A stretch of DNA of 64,000 bases from Larimichthys crocea. Its lineage: Eukaryota; Chordata; Actinopteri; Sciaenidae. The notes beneath the pieces were generated by a model. That model was not told the origin of the DNA and ran no database searches. It saw nothing but the letters and a program-made list of their open reading frames with translations. The stretch covers positions 17,016,444 through 17,080,443 of the forward strand of contig NC_040018.1 of NCBI RefSeq assembly GCF_000972845.2. Reading direction: 5' to 3'. Below, one piece after another: positions 14,001 through 28,200 of the stretch; positions within the stretch are counted from its first letter, which is position 1; every line of letters starts with the position of its first letter. The position numbers and the translations under genes are program-made.

Positions 14001-17000
14001 GATACAGACATTGATGGACAGATCTTACCTATCATATTATCCTCAGAATACTGCTGATGACAAAATACAAAGTCCCTGTAAACCGTCCCAAATATCTGAC
14101 AGTGTTCCTGAGAGACAATGAGAGAGACAAAGAGAGACATTGGAAAAAAGTCTCGCTAATCATGTCAAGTCACTATGTAAGGCCCTAAACCAGTTCATCC
14201 ATTCATTTCAATCTAACACCACGCACACGTTGGTCATGTGTGCGATACAAATACAAAAAATTTCAAAGTGTGCAACTGTTAAAATAACTTTTTTTTATGT
14301 TTTAAGGCTAAGTTCAGTAGATTATTTCAAGTTTTTACATCCAGAGTTTCTAGTTTGAGGTAGAAAAAAATAGTGTTTTTTTAGTTGGTAGGTTGGTGCA
14401 TTGAAGCAGAACAATAAAAAACACATTATAGAACATTATACCTGCATACGGTTAGTGGCTTGCATTGTATTTCCCACCAGCAAAAGGAGATGAGGAGTGA
14501 AGAGAAATTCCAATTCCAATGTAAATATAGCGTCCTCGTCTGTGTGTCCACAACGACGTTACACGAACATAGTAGTCCATCCCCAGTAGGCCGTAACCTG
14601 TTATTTGTCAGGTAGTTAATTAGTTAGTGGGGTTAGCTGTTTAGCTGTTGGCTGAGAAAATTCATGTTAATCTGGCAAGTTACAATGGAAAACATTTAGT
14701 ACTATATAGATATTAGGGAGGGCAGGATTGCAGTCACACACACACTATCGACTTATTATCCATGCAGGCTAGCACTTAAATGAATGCATACCTCTCTCAT
14801 TAGGCATCTAAACGTTCAAATGAATTCAAACATTTTTTCTAAACATGTGGCTGTTTGTTGTTTTTCTCCACCATGGAAAATGCTTGCAACCTGCATACAA
14901 CTTGTATTTGAATACTCAAATAATAATTTGTCTGTGTTGTCATGGCATTTACTAAATCTTCCATCATTCACCTGAGACAGTTGTCATAACTAGGGTGGCC
15001 TATTTGCTGAACCAGACATTACATGGAAAAACACAATTCAATAATAGGAAAAAACAGTGAAATGAAAGAGCCGACTTGACAGATAATTAGAGAGACAGCT
15101 CAGTTAGTCAAAACCTGGAGACACACCATAAGTAGCAGGAACAGAGGAAAGCAATCAGTTTGCCATCTATGATTATGTTCTGTTCTGTAGGGACCACTCA
15201 CCACCTTCCTAGATCTAATTTGGAAAGACGTTGTCAGCATGGACATTAAACAAATGACCTTTTACAAGCTTTGAACAACAGCACCATCTTGACTCTGTGA
15301 GGGTAGAGTTGATCAAATGTGTTCTTGTCAGAGTAACACTGGGTTCATGTTTCCAGAAAAGAGACAGAGACATGACAATGTTGCAGATAGTTACCGGCAA
15401 CTGTGAGAATGAGGGAGCAGACTGGGAAAATGATTTTCCATTTTTCTCTCTGTAGTCTGAATACTATTGGCAGAATGGCAGAAACGATACAGACTCCTCC
15501 ACTGATGAAGAGATTGGTCAACACATCAAACTGAGGCCTAACGACGAGCACCAGACTGAGGTACCAAGAGGACACCGTACACTCAATGAGACGATCTGAA
15601 AAGGAAACACAAGATTCGTTTGCATACTGTATTTATATGGGTAGGTGAAAGTGTCAAATTTAAACATCACATCAATCTGTAATGACACTGTTGTGGTTTT
15701 ATAAATGCACCTCTGTCCAGCATTGGCTTAGCCTCAATCGGAAATCAAGCTACTGTATTGTCCTAGGCTATGTAGATTGCTGAATGTACTAATTGTTTCC
15801 AGTATGCACGTAATTTTGAAGGCCAAAAGAAGCATGAATGAATCTCCATGTGTACAAGATGGCAAATATTAATTTGGACTCGTGTCTAGGAACATGAAAA
15901 TATGACCCAATGGAATACTATTTTCAAGATTTGCTATTTGTACCTGAAATTTATAATAGTAGTTCATTTCTTTTGAAAGGTCTCGTGAAAATGTGTTGCA
16001 TGGTCATGTTTTAGATTTGTAACTCTGAGTGTTCTCTAAATGTCTTCCTCATCAAGATTCATATCTCTCAGATGAGGCATGCCATGACTTAATGAATGAG
16101 AAATCAAATCAAATATTGCTGTAATATCCTTGTGATACTGTACCATGTAGCCTACCATGTAAGGTTGTAATAAGCACTTATGATAAACGTTTTCCACTGT
16201 CTTATTCATTCGTAATAAAATGGTATGCTTTGGAGAAACTTACGAATCCCATGATCCTCCTGTTGCTGTACAAAACTCCTAAAGGCACACCTCCACAGTG
16301 ATTTAAGAAAACCACCCGGAAGTTGGGGAAGACCCGACAGAAAACCAGCATCAGCATGTAGAACTGTCTTTCCTTTGGGGTGCGCATGAGGTTGGACTGG
16401 GACAATGTTGACAACACCAAGAGAGCGCCCTGATTGGATACAGGTCAAAAGTATGTTTAGAAACCCAGAGAAGTTTGGACAGCTCAAACAGAAGACCAAA
16501 AATTAGTCAGTCAAATGCTTTGTTCTGATGCAGTTATAGAAATCAGGGTTGAACAACACTTTTTGTTAGACAGGAAAACGAAGACAGTGATATTGAGGGA
16601 ATCTATTGTTTTTATTATTTGAGCATTATTATTATCATCATTTAATTAAGAGAGAAATGTGAGGCCAAAAGGACAAGGATGCTAAAAAAAAATAGAACAC
16701 GAGGGACAGATAATGCAAATACATGCACATACTGCAGAGTTAAAGATTGTGGGAAGCAGAAAGCGATATGATGATAGCAAGAGGGAGTTGGGTCCAAAGG
16801 GGTGATGTATTCTAAGCCCTGCCTGACTGTAAACCACACTAATGTTGTTTATGGTACTTTGAGGACAGGCGGATAGACAGATAGACACAGATGTTTTTAT
16901 AACTATTAATGGTCCTGATGGAAAGAAATGTTACAACTACCATTCCTGTACCAAAACAATTTGAAATTCTACTAAAAGGCTGAAACATTTTCAATAAATA

Positions 17001-20000
17001 ATGTGCTTTTGCTTCTTATGACTAAAAAAAAAAAAGTATAGTAATTGAACCTAACTGTGATGTGGGAGGGATTTTCAGAGTCTGCTTGGAAGAGAAAAGG
17101 CTGTCTGTAATCCTCACTCAAAGATGATGAAAGATGAGAATTCATTTCTAATCTAAATCAAAACTTAACCCAAGGTTTTTAGCTGTAGGGTTTCCTTTAG
17201 TGGTGCTTCTTCCTCTGTGCGTCAACACCATGATAAATAGATGCAGACCTTCATAAATACACAGATAGAAAATCCTACCTTGGCGAACAGCACTGGTCAA
17301 GACAGCTATCCCCACAAAAGCAGCCCACCAGGTACTGGGCCATTGGAAACATTGTTCTCTTACTTTCCTTCTCAGCTCCTATTGGTTCAGCTGGAATGGT
17401 CCCATGTATCACTGTATGGACACACCACATCAGAACACATACATTAAATGACCAGTTAGTATCACAGTTATGCATGTATTAGGCCAGAGTCACTCCTAAC
17501 TCACATAACCAAGACAGCAGAACGCCACTGATAACCATTGAATTACAGACTGATGCTTGACTTTTGAAACTTTTTTGATACAGTTTTGTTTATATGTGAA
17601 AACTCGGTGGTGCTGTGTAGTTTGTAAAAGGGTTTACTGCCCTTAAACACGAGGTCAGAACGTCTGGAGGAACATGACCTCAAGGATGTGGCAGTGAGGG
17701 AGTGTTCGTTATACAGAAGTCATAAACAAGGAGATGTCACAAGGAAGCCAATACACCAAATAAATGTTTATTATAGTATTCTAATGGTAACGTTGATACT
17801 ATCTTACTTGCATGTCTTGATCAGGGTGTGGAGTTGCTGCTGCTTGTCATTAGAAGGTTTAGTAGGTAACCATAATTCATTAATCATACATAAGTGGGTT
17901 CAAAGTTACGGAATATTCCCATGTTATTTTCTTTTTGTTGGTTACAAGTCAGTTTAAATTGCTGAGATTATCGGCATGAAGGGTGAATTAAATAAAAAGC
18001 GGCCCCCAGGTTGGATTCGACCCAAGAAAATTAGTTATACAGGAGTGGACTGAGCTCCCAGAATACTTCTGAATATACTGTTTGTGTTTTCGGCACTATA
18101 AACCAGACTATTTACATAGTGCGTGAATCAGCCACTCTGTCATCCCCCACTGCTGCCTGATTAATGTCAAGTGCAGAATGTCATTATCAGAGAGTGGGTT
18201 GTCTACTTTGATTTGATAACACTTTATTGATCTTTGACTTCACCAAAGCAAAAAGAAAATACCGTAGTCCACATGACTCTGCCCTGCAATATGTCTACAG
18301 CCCGCTGGGACCAGATGTGTTTGTGTGTGCATGGTGACACAAAAACTTTACAGATAATGAGTATGAATAGGTATCCAGCCACTGCATAAATGCAATGAAA
18401 AGCAGTTGAATTTAGATACTTTTTAAAAGAACCTTCCACTGTCTGAAAATCACAAGTATACATTTTAATAAATCAATTATATTGAGTAATCAACCGACTC
18501 TATATTTAAATATAAAGTCAAAAGACACCTATGCAGTATCTTGACACATAAAACTGAGAACCCTTTTAGCAAGCAGCACTGTCGGCAAAGAAACTGAGTT
18601 TTAGTGTTTTTACCATAAAGTTGTTGCTAGACGTACAGGCATGATTATTTGTCTTTCCCAGCTATTGTTTTTCTGCACAAGCTCCACAATCAGACTTGTG
18701 ATGGTGAACACTACAGACTAAGTGAAACCTACGAAGACTGGGCTAAACACAGTTATCCACCAGCTTGCACAGATTTTCAATCTTTGACCATCGAAGCAGC
18801 ATACACATTACAACTAGCAGAAAACACACAAACCACTGGTCAGTAACGACCAACAGTAGACGACCCTACAAATCCTGCCAGAAGATGTTGCTGTGTTGAA
18901 CGAAACATGGACAGGAAACCAGCAGTTTGCATGTTTATATGCAGTGACATTTCTGCTGAAAAGGTAAAAAAAACTGGAGGAAAAAGCACAATTTGGGGTT
19001 CTTGGGTGAGATTCTCCAATTCCCATGTCCAGCTTTCATACCACAAAACCTTATTTACTGATATGTCTCCCCTTGGGCTACACCACTGACTAGTGACATT
19101 ATTGGCTGCCATTGTCAGTCGCTAATATCAAACATTAAAAAGGTCTTTAGAGAATAACTGGCAGTAACTGGATCTGAGACTTAAGATGAGACTGATTTTA
19201 TTTGCCTGATTGTCAACTCTAGCTGACTCAGACTGGAAAATATCAGATCCAGGTCAGATGTCATGCCCATCATATTCATAATAGTCTCAACAGCTGTTAA
19301 TGTGCTCATGCTTAGGTGTGTGCTGAGCTAAAAGGGCACCATTCCTTTACTTTACTACCTACAGGACAACTAATAAAGGTTGATTCATTTTAGTTATTCT
19401 TTTCTTCACAATAATCCTAACACTAAACCCAATCAAACTGTATTATGCCATCCTGTGGTATAATACAACTTTTCATTCTGCTCTACTCAGGACATAGCAG
19501 ATTGGTTCAACTTGCCTAGCTTTGAAATGTTAACCTCATTCTGTACTGTTAGACAAAAAGCCTGAATGATAATATAATTGCTACTGTTCTAAGACTTACA
19601 GATACATATGCAACATAAATATTTTAAAAAAATAATATTATATTATATTATGTGATGATGGCATGCTGTTCAGGAAATTAAACCTTTGAATATATTGAAT
19701 GAAGACAACGAGTCAGTCCGCTCACAATCTCGTTGCAGCAATATTAAACTATGAGGACATCATTAACACTGCGTGTACGGGCCAAAATCCCGGCGATACT
19801 CCTGACCAATACTGTTTTCCTGACAAGGAAGTTGGCTCCCTTTTTAATCGTGGCAGACATAAAGGCAGCTGTTTATCAGGCCAACCTCATGCCTTCAACC
19901 TTACAGAGTGCCCCAGAACACCCAGTGTACAATCTCTACACGTACACAAGAAAGTCCCAAGACACTGTATGGTTAGCTTGAAAAGTTTTCAGGTGATTTA

Positions 20001-20364
20001 ATGAATGTAAAACACAGTGAATGGCCGTGCGTATAGGCACGTGCGCCCTGACGCGGCACCCTCCCTGGGACTGGAGAAGCTGCTGCGGCTACAGGGATTT
20101 CATGACCTTAAAGAGAAGCTCTTCATATATTGTTTAGATACAATAAGAATCACCCACATTCATAGACCAATGCAGGGTGAATATTTAGTTTAGTATTGAA
20201 CGTATTTTATGATCCGTGACACATTGTCAGCATTGGGCACGTTACTCACACAGCGGACTACGGACACACAGACAAAGGCATAATGAGATCATGCCTTACG
20301 GCTGTATTGGGGCACTCCTGAGAGGTGGAGGGCATGCTCAGGTTGGCCGATACAGCTGCCTGGC

Positions 20365-20408
<44 letters not shown>

Positions 20409-22194
20409 TATAACCCAGTCTTTGACCTCAGAAATACCCGTATGAAGAATATGATTTAAACTGAAGTAGGTATTAAACATTTTAAATGGAGCAGAACTCC
20501 CCTAACAGCAGTCAGTATCTGCAGGGACGATATTAGCCACAGCAATAAAGAGAAGCACAGCAGTGCACAACGGAAATTAGCTGTTTCCCTTACACTGTAA
20601 ATTATAGAAAATAGAAATATGGTAATACAATACTTCATCATCTCATATTATTGATAATTACCATTACCAATGTCTAACATAACCTCTTAACAATGATGAT
20701 GGTCAATGGACTGATTGTGTGTCCATGGACAGGAAGTGGCTTGCACAGCTGAAATACACTTGTCAGTTCAAAGCTGCATGGTGTGTATTCCTCTAAATCT
20801 GTCTTACAGCAGCCAACTATAGATTTCTTGATGGCACAGTAAGTTTTGCCTTTGCATCCTTGTTGGTTAAAGGAAAACCTGTGTTAATCTTGTTCTAAAT
20901 AAGGAAATAAATTTATGTGCTGTTCTTTGCCTTCCAGTAAACCTGACCTCTTCACTACAACTACTGTACACACATGATGGCAGTACAAAAGAATAACACT
21001 TCCTTATTAGACATGTAGACAGACCACTGGTCATTCCTGACAAAAAACAGGGATATGATAAATGTGGAACATCTTTTATCTACATTATGAACAGATAATG
21101 CACACAAGAACAAATACAACAGCATGCAAATTTACCAGAATTGTGCGGTAATATTTGCAATTAGGCTGTCAGTTGGATTTCATCTGCAATCAGCAACTAT
21201 TTTTTTTTATAATTGCTAAGAAATTAGATGAGGGATTAATCGAGAAAACAATCTGCTCTATAATTGAAGCCAGATCCCTTGTGCCAACTTGATGATAGAC
21301 TAAAACGCAAGCTCAAGTTAGGGACTAGGACAAAATGGCCAGAAAGCTTTTAGATTTTTCTCAATAGTTTTCCCAACTTTATTTTCATCTGTACTTCCTA
21401 CAGTACATAAATACTTTTTAAATTTTTTATAATATATAATATGTTTTATTATACCCAATGAGTTGAATGTGTCTTCTCATATTTTAACATTAAACACGAA
21501 GACCATGTTTACATTACTCTTCTTCCTCTCTGGAAATTCATCTAATTTCTGTTTTTTTTTTTTCTTGGACTCTAAAACCCAAACACATTTACATTTACTG
21601 TCAATTAAGGCAAAGAAAAGTGTAGAATTTCACATTTGAGAAGATAGACAAGGAGTTTTGTATTCTTGATTGATGACTTAAATATATTAACCAATATAAA
21701 AATAGTTGCCGATTGCAGATAAAAGCAAACTGACAACCTAATTGCAAATATTACCGCACAAATTCTGGTAAATTTGCATGCTGTTGGGATTTGTTCTGGG
21801 TGCATTATCTGTTCATAATGTAGAAAAGGATGTATCCATATTCATTCATATCCCTGTTTTTTAGTCAGGAATGACCAGTGGTCTGTCACATGGTCCAATA
21901 AGGAAGTGTTATTCTTTTGTACTGCCATCATGTGTGTACAGTTATAGTTGTAGTGAAGAGTCAAAGTTGAAATTTGGCTTTAATTTGTGCTCAATCTTAA
22001 CAACTTACTGGAAGGCAAAGAACTGCACAGTAAATTCCTTATTTAGGAACAACACGTGTTACCCTTTAACCAACAAGGATGCACATTTCCTGCCATACTG
22101 GATGAAATGGTACACTTTCATGGTATTTTTGTTTGAAACTGGTTTATCAAGTGAGGAAGAGAAGTTCAGCTGACAAAACTGGTCTCCCTCTCTC

Positions 22195-22227
<33 letters not shown>

Positions 22228-22252
22228 TATATATATATATATAATAATATAT

Positions 22253-22286
<34 letters not shown>

Positions 22287-25200
22287 AAATAGTGTGATGC
22301 ACAATGTTAAGCACCATGTTAAAAAGGGTATTTTTTTTTCAAGCTATTCCAGTACTTGATATTTTAGTCCGCCATATCACGGCGGTACAACAAAACAGAA
22401 AATCCATGGTGTTGGTCGATATGGCTCTAGGTAATCGGAATTAGTGGCATGAGTTTAGAGTTAGTTTTGTCTTTCTTTTGAATGTTGGGCTCAAATACGA
22501 GTCATGTTTTTCTATAGGTTTTAAATATGGTATTTTGGATATGTTGTTCACAGCTTAACTGAGGAAAGTAGGCAGGAGAAAACACCAAACTAACACAGAA
22601 AGTAAACCAACCAATTCAGTGTCTAGCACTGTTTGGTTCATTTGAATCCAGATATTATCGCGACATATCGGATCATAGATTTGCGTTACACCGAAAATCT
22701 CATGTTACATATTTATCCCCTGTCTCTCATTTGGAAGATCAGTTACCACATAAAAAATAGAGCATAAATGAAACATAATGACCTTCAAAATGTAACATGT
22801 GTAGTGTAGATTAGTTTTTACCTGTGTCTTGTCCTCTGTTTTGTTTAGTATGCTACTCCTTATGGGGGTACGTAGAGTCTGTGTATCAAAAGATACAGTA
22901 TAGTACGGTATAATAGTTTTAAGTGAAACATGAAACACCACAAGACAAATAAATGTAGTTTTTTCCCGAAGATTATCAGCACGACCACATTAAGTCATAT
23001 TAAAATCAGAAAACAGAGAAAGAGTACCTTTATCTTTCAGTCTTCAGCAGTCCCTTGTATCTCTTCATAAACTTTGCTTCAGTTCGCCTCCCGCTTACAA
23101 AATTTCTCCAAACTCAAATATCGGCCAAAGAATTGTCAGTCACTCAAAGTAAAATTAAAATGATGGGACATTCCAACTCCAATTCCAATATACTTATTTT
23201 TAAAATCGCGTTCATGTTGAGAAGCCTTTAACTGAGGACGACGAAGACCAACTGTGTTGAAATGTCAGTCAGTGCGTCCTTTAGTTAATCTGTGTTTGTA
23301 CTATCTATGAAAGAAACACCCATAACAGTCAGCTCAGCCCCTGTCAGTGTGTGTGTGTGTGTTGTGTGTGTGTGGTGTGTGTGTGTGCCGGCGCGCAGTT
23401 TGTATCTGGTGATCAAGTTTATGTAAACTATGCAGACCAGAGTTATGAATAGGGGACAACCATGAGCATAAGATAACGTAATCACCCAGACGCGCAAGTT
23501 TCGTGTTTTCTGTGGGTGTGTGTGTGTGTGTGCGTGTGTGTGCGCGCGCGCACGTTTCCGTATTGTGGTGATCATAGTTTATGTAAACTATGCAGACCAA
23601 AGTTATGAATATGGGACAAACCATGAGCATAAGATAACGTAATCACCCAGACGCGCAAGTTTCGTGATTTCTTGTGTGTGTGTGTGTGTGGGTGTGTGTG
23701 TGTTGCGTGTGCGTGTGTGTGTGCGTGTGTGGTGCAAAGATTGAACTGTTTATATATATATATTTTTTTTTTTTTAAATATTATGTTGCATACTGTATCT
23801 GTAAGTCTTAGAACAGTAGCAAATTATATTATCATTCAGGCTTTTTTGTCTAACAGTACAGAAATCAGGTTAACATTTTAAAGCTAGGCAAGTTGAACCA
23901 ATCTGCTATGTCCTGAGTAGAGCAGAATGAAAAGTTGTATTATAACACAGGATGGCATAACTACAGTTTGATTGGTGTTAGTGTTAGGATTAGTGTGAGA
24001 AAAGAATAACTAAAATGAATCAACCTTTTATTTAGTTGTCCTGTAGGTAGTAAAGTAAAGGAATGTGCCCTTTAGTTCAGCACACACCTAAGGCATGAGC
24101 ACATATCACAGCTGTTGAGACTATTATGAATATGATTTGGGCATGACATCTGACCTGGATCTGATATTTTCCAGTCTGAGTCAGCTAGAGTTGACAATCG
24201 GCAAATAAAATCAGTCTCATCTTAAGTCTTCAGATCCAGTTACTGCCAGTTATTCTCCTAAAGACCTTTTTAAATGTTTGATATTAGCGACTGACAATGG
24301 CAGCCAATAATGTCACTAGTCAGTGGTGTAGCCCAAGGGAGACATATCAGTAAATTAAGGTTTGTGGTATGAAAGCTGGACATGGGATTGGAGGATCTCA
24401 CCCAAGAACCCCAAACTGTGTTTTTTTCCTCCAGTTTTTTTACCTTTTCAGCAGAAATGTCACTGCATATAAACAGTGCAAACTGCTGGTTTCTGTCCAT
24501 GTTTCGTTCAACAGCATGCAACATTCTTCTGGCAGGATTTGTAGGGTCGTCTACTGTTGGTCATTACTGACCAGTGGTTGTGTGTTTTCTGCTTAGTTGT
24601 AATGTGTATGCTGCTTCCTGATGGTCAAAGATTGAAAATCTGTGCAAGCTGGTGGATAAGCTGTGTTTAGCCCAGTCTTCGTAGGTTTCACTTAGTCTGT
24701 AGTGTTCACCATCACAAGTCTGATTGTGGAGCTGTGCAGAAAAACAATAGCTGGAAAGACAAATAATCACTGCCTGTACGTCTAGCAACAACTTTATGGT
24801 AAAAACACTAAAATTCAGTTTCTTTGCCGACAGTGCTGCTTGCTAAAAGGGTTCTCAGTTTTATGTGTCAAGATACTGCATACTGGTGTCTTTGACTTTA
24901 TATTTAAATATAGAGTCGTGTGATTACTCAATATAATTGATATTATTAAAATGTATTACTTGTGATTTTCAGACAGTGGAAAGTTCTTTTAAAAAGTATC
25001 TAAATTCAACTGCTTTTCATTGCTATTTATGCAGTGGCTGGATACCTATTCATACGCATCATTATCTGTAAAGTTTGTGTCACCATGCACACACAAACAC
25101 ATCTTGTCCCAGCGTGGCTGTAGACATATTGCAGGGCAGAGTCTTGGACTTACCGGTATTTCTTTTTTGCTATGGTGAAGTCAAAGATCACAAAGTGTTA

Positions 25201-28200
25201 TCAAATCAAAGTAGACAACCCACTCTCTGATAATGACATTCTGCACTTGACATTAATCAGGCAGCAGTGGGGGATGACAGAGTGGCTGATTCACGCACTA
25301 TGTAAATAGTCTGGTTTATAGTGCCGAAAAACACAAACAGTATATTCAGAAGTATTCTGGGAGCTCAGTCCACTTCCTGTATAACTAATTTCTTGGGTCA
25401 GAATCCAACCTGGGGCCGCTTTTTGTATTTAATTCACCCTTCATGCCGATAATCTCAGCAATTTAAACTGACTTGTAACCAACAAAAAGAAAATAACATG
25501 GGAATATTCCGTACTTTGAACCCACTTATGATGATTAATGAATTATGGTTACCTACTAAACCTTCTAATGACATAAGCAGCAACTCCACACCCTGATCAA
25601 GACATGCATAAGATAGATATCAAAGTTACCATTAGAATACTATAATAAACATTTATTTGGTTGTATTGGCTTCCTTGTGACATCTCCTTGTTTATGACTT
25701 TCTGTATAACGAACACTCCCTCACTGCCACATCCTTGAGGTCATGTTCCTCCAGACTGTCTGACCTCGTGTTTAAGGGCAGTAAACCCTTTTTACAAACT
25801 ACACAGCACCACCGAGTTTCACATATAAACAAACTGTAATCAAAAAAAGTTTCAAAGTCAAGCATCAGTCTGTAATTCAATGGTTATCAGTGGCGTTCTG
25901 CTGTCTTGGTTATGTGAGTTAGGAGTGACTCTGGCCTTAATACATGCATAACTGTGATAATAACTGGTCATTTAATGTATGTGTTCTGATGTGTGTGTCC
26001 ATACAGTGATACATGGGATCCATTCCAGCTGAACCCAATAGGAGCTGAGAAGGAAAGTAAGAGAACATGTTTCCAAGTGGCCCAGTACCTGGTGGCTGCT
26101 TTTGTGGGGATAGCTGTCTTGACCAGTGCTGTTATCGCCAAGGTAGGATTTTCTATCTGTGTATTTATGAAGTTCTGCATCTATTTATCATTGGTGTTGA
26201 CGCACAGAGGAAGAAGCACCACTAAAGGAAACCCTAAGCTAAAAACCTTGGGTTAGTTTTGATTTAGATTAGAAATTCTCATCTTTCATCATCTTTGAGT
26301 GAGGATTACAGACAGCCTTTTCTCTTCCAAGCAGACTCTGAAAATCCATTCCCACATCACAGTTAGGTTCAATTACTATACTTTTTTTCTTAGTCATAAG
26401 AAGCAAAAGCACATTATTTATTTGAAAATGTTTCAGCCTTTAGTAGAATTTCAAATTGTTTTTGGTACAGGAATTGTAGTTGTAACATTTCTTTCCATCA
26501 GGACATTAATAGTTTATAAAAACATCTGTGTCTTATCTGTCTATCCGCCTGTCCTCAAAGTACCATAAACAACATTAGTGTGGTTTACAGTCAGGCAGGG
26601 CTTAGAATACATCACCCCTTTGTACCCAACTCCCTCTTTGCTATCATCATATCGCTTTCTTTCCATCAATCTTTAACTCTGCAGTATGTGCATGTATTTG
26701 CATTATCTGTCCCTCTGTTTCTATTTTTTTTTAGCATCCTTGTCCTTTGGCCTCACCTTTCTCTCTTAATTATTGATGATAATAATAATGCTCAAATAAT
26801 AAAAACAATAGATTCCCTCAATATCACTGTCTTCGTTTTCCTGTCTAATCAAAAAGTGTTGTTCAACCTGATTTTACTGTAACTGCATTCAGAACAAAGC
26901 ATTTGACTGACTAACTTTTGGTCTTCTGTTTGAGCTGTCCAAACTCTCTGGGTTTCTAAACATACTTTTGACCTGTATCCAATCAGGGCGCTCTCTTGGT
27001 GTTGTCAACATTGTCCAGTCCAACCTCAATGCGCACCCCAAAGGAAAGACAGTTCTACATGCTGATGCTGGTTTTCTGTCTGGTCTTCCCCAACTTCCTG
27101 GTGTTTCTTAAATCACTGTGGAGGTGTGCCTTCAGGAGCTTTGTACAGCCTAACATGAGGATCATGGGATTCGTAAGTTTCTCCAAAGCATACTCATTTA
27201 TTACGTAATGAATAAGACAGTGGAAAACGTTTATCATAAGTGCTTATTTACAACCTTACATGGTAGGGCTACATGGTATCAGTATCACAAGGATATTACA
27301 GCAATATTTGATTTGATTTTCATCATTCATTAGTCATGGCACTGCTCATCTGAGAGATTATGAATCTTGATGAGGAAGACAATTTAGAGAACTACTCAGA
27401 GTTACTAAATCTAAAACATGACCATGCACACATTTTCACGAGACCTTTCAAAAGAAATTAATACTATTATAAATTTCATGTACAAATAGCAGATCTTGAA
27501 AATAGTATTCCATTGGGTCATATTTTCATGTTCCTAGACACAGTCAAATTTAATATTTGCCATCTTGTACACATTGAGATTCATTCATGCTTCTTTTGGC
27601 CTTCAAAATTACTGCATACTGGAAACAATTAGTACATTCAGCAAATCTACATAGCCTAGGACAATACAAGTAGCTTGATTTCCTGATTGATTGCTAAGCC
27701 AATGCTGGACAGAGGTGCATTTATAAAACCACAACAGTGTCATTACAGATTTAAAAATGTGTGATGTGATGTTTAAATTTGACACTTTCACCTACCCATA
27801 TAAATACAGTATGCAAACGTAATCTTGTGTTTCCTTTTCAGATCTGTCTCATTGAGTGTACGGTGTCTCTTGGTACCTCAGTCCTGGTGCTCGTCGTTAT
27901 GCCTCAGTTTGATGTGTTGACCAATCTCTTCATCAGTGGAGGAGTCTGTATCGTTTCTGCCATTCTGCAAATAGTATTCAGACTACAGAGAGAAAAATGG
28001 AAAATCATTTTCCCAGTCTGCTCCCTCATTCTCACAGTTGCCGGTAACTATCTGCAACATTGTCATGTCTCTGTCTCTTTTCTGGAAACATGACACCAGT
28101 GTTACTCTGACCAAGAACACATTTGATCAACTCTACCCTCACAGAGTCAAGATGGTGCTGTTGTTCAAAGCTTGTAAAAGGTCATTTGTTTAATGTCCAT

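Larger units (their letters stand above)
20404..23748 (-). repeat. Inverted copy of block A
   Basis: It is the reverse complement of 10,260-13,400, including the long-armed inverted repeat (about 20,863-22,095) and the 5' UTR/exon 1 zone (about 22,820-23,280). It differs from block A by an extra (CT)n/(TA)n block at about 22,140-22,290 and by a tandemly doubled 160-bp unit at 23,394-23,690. The exon 1 start codon is lost. Confidence 0.9.

Noticed and set aside
15345..17475. A second chitin synthase gene on the minus strand, head to head with the first
   Set aside because: The exons are an inverted copy of exons 2-6 only, mostly frameshifted, and stop at an assembly gap before exon 7. No catalytic exons exist on that side.
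18649..18846. Conserved-looking frame HNQTCDGEHYRLSETYEDWAKH, also at 24,564-24,791
   Set aside because: It recurs because the DNA is duplicated. Indels change the frame between copies, there are no splice signals, and it lies in chitin synthase intron 1.
19699..20001. 100-codon plus-strand frame in segment x
   Set aside because: Two overlapping frames compete, neither resembles a protein family, and the segment is best explained as intron sequence.
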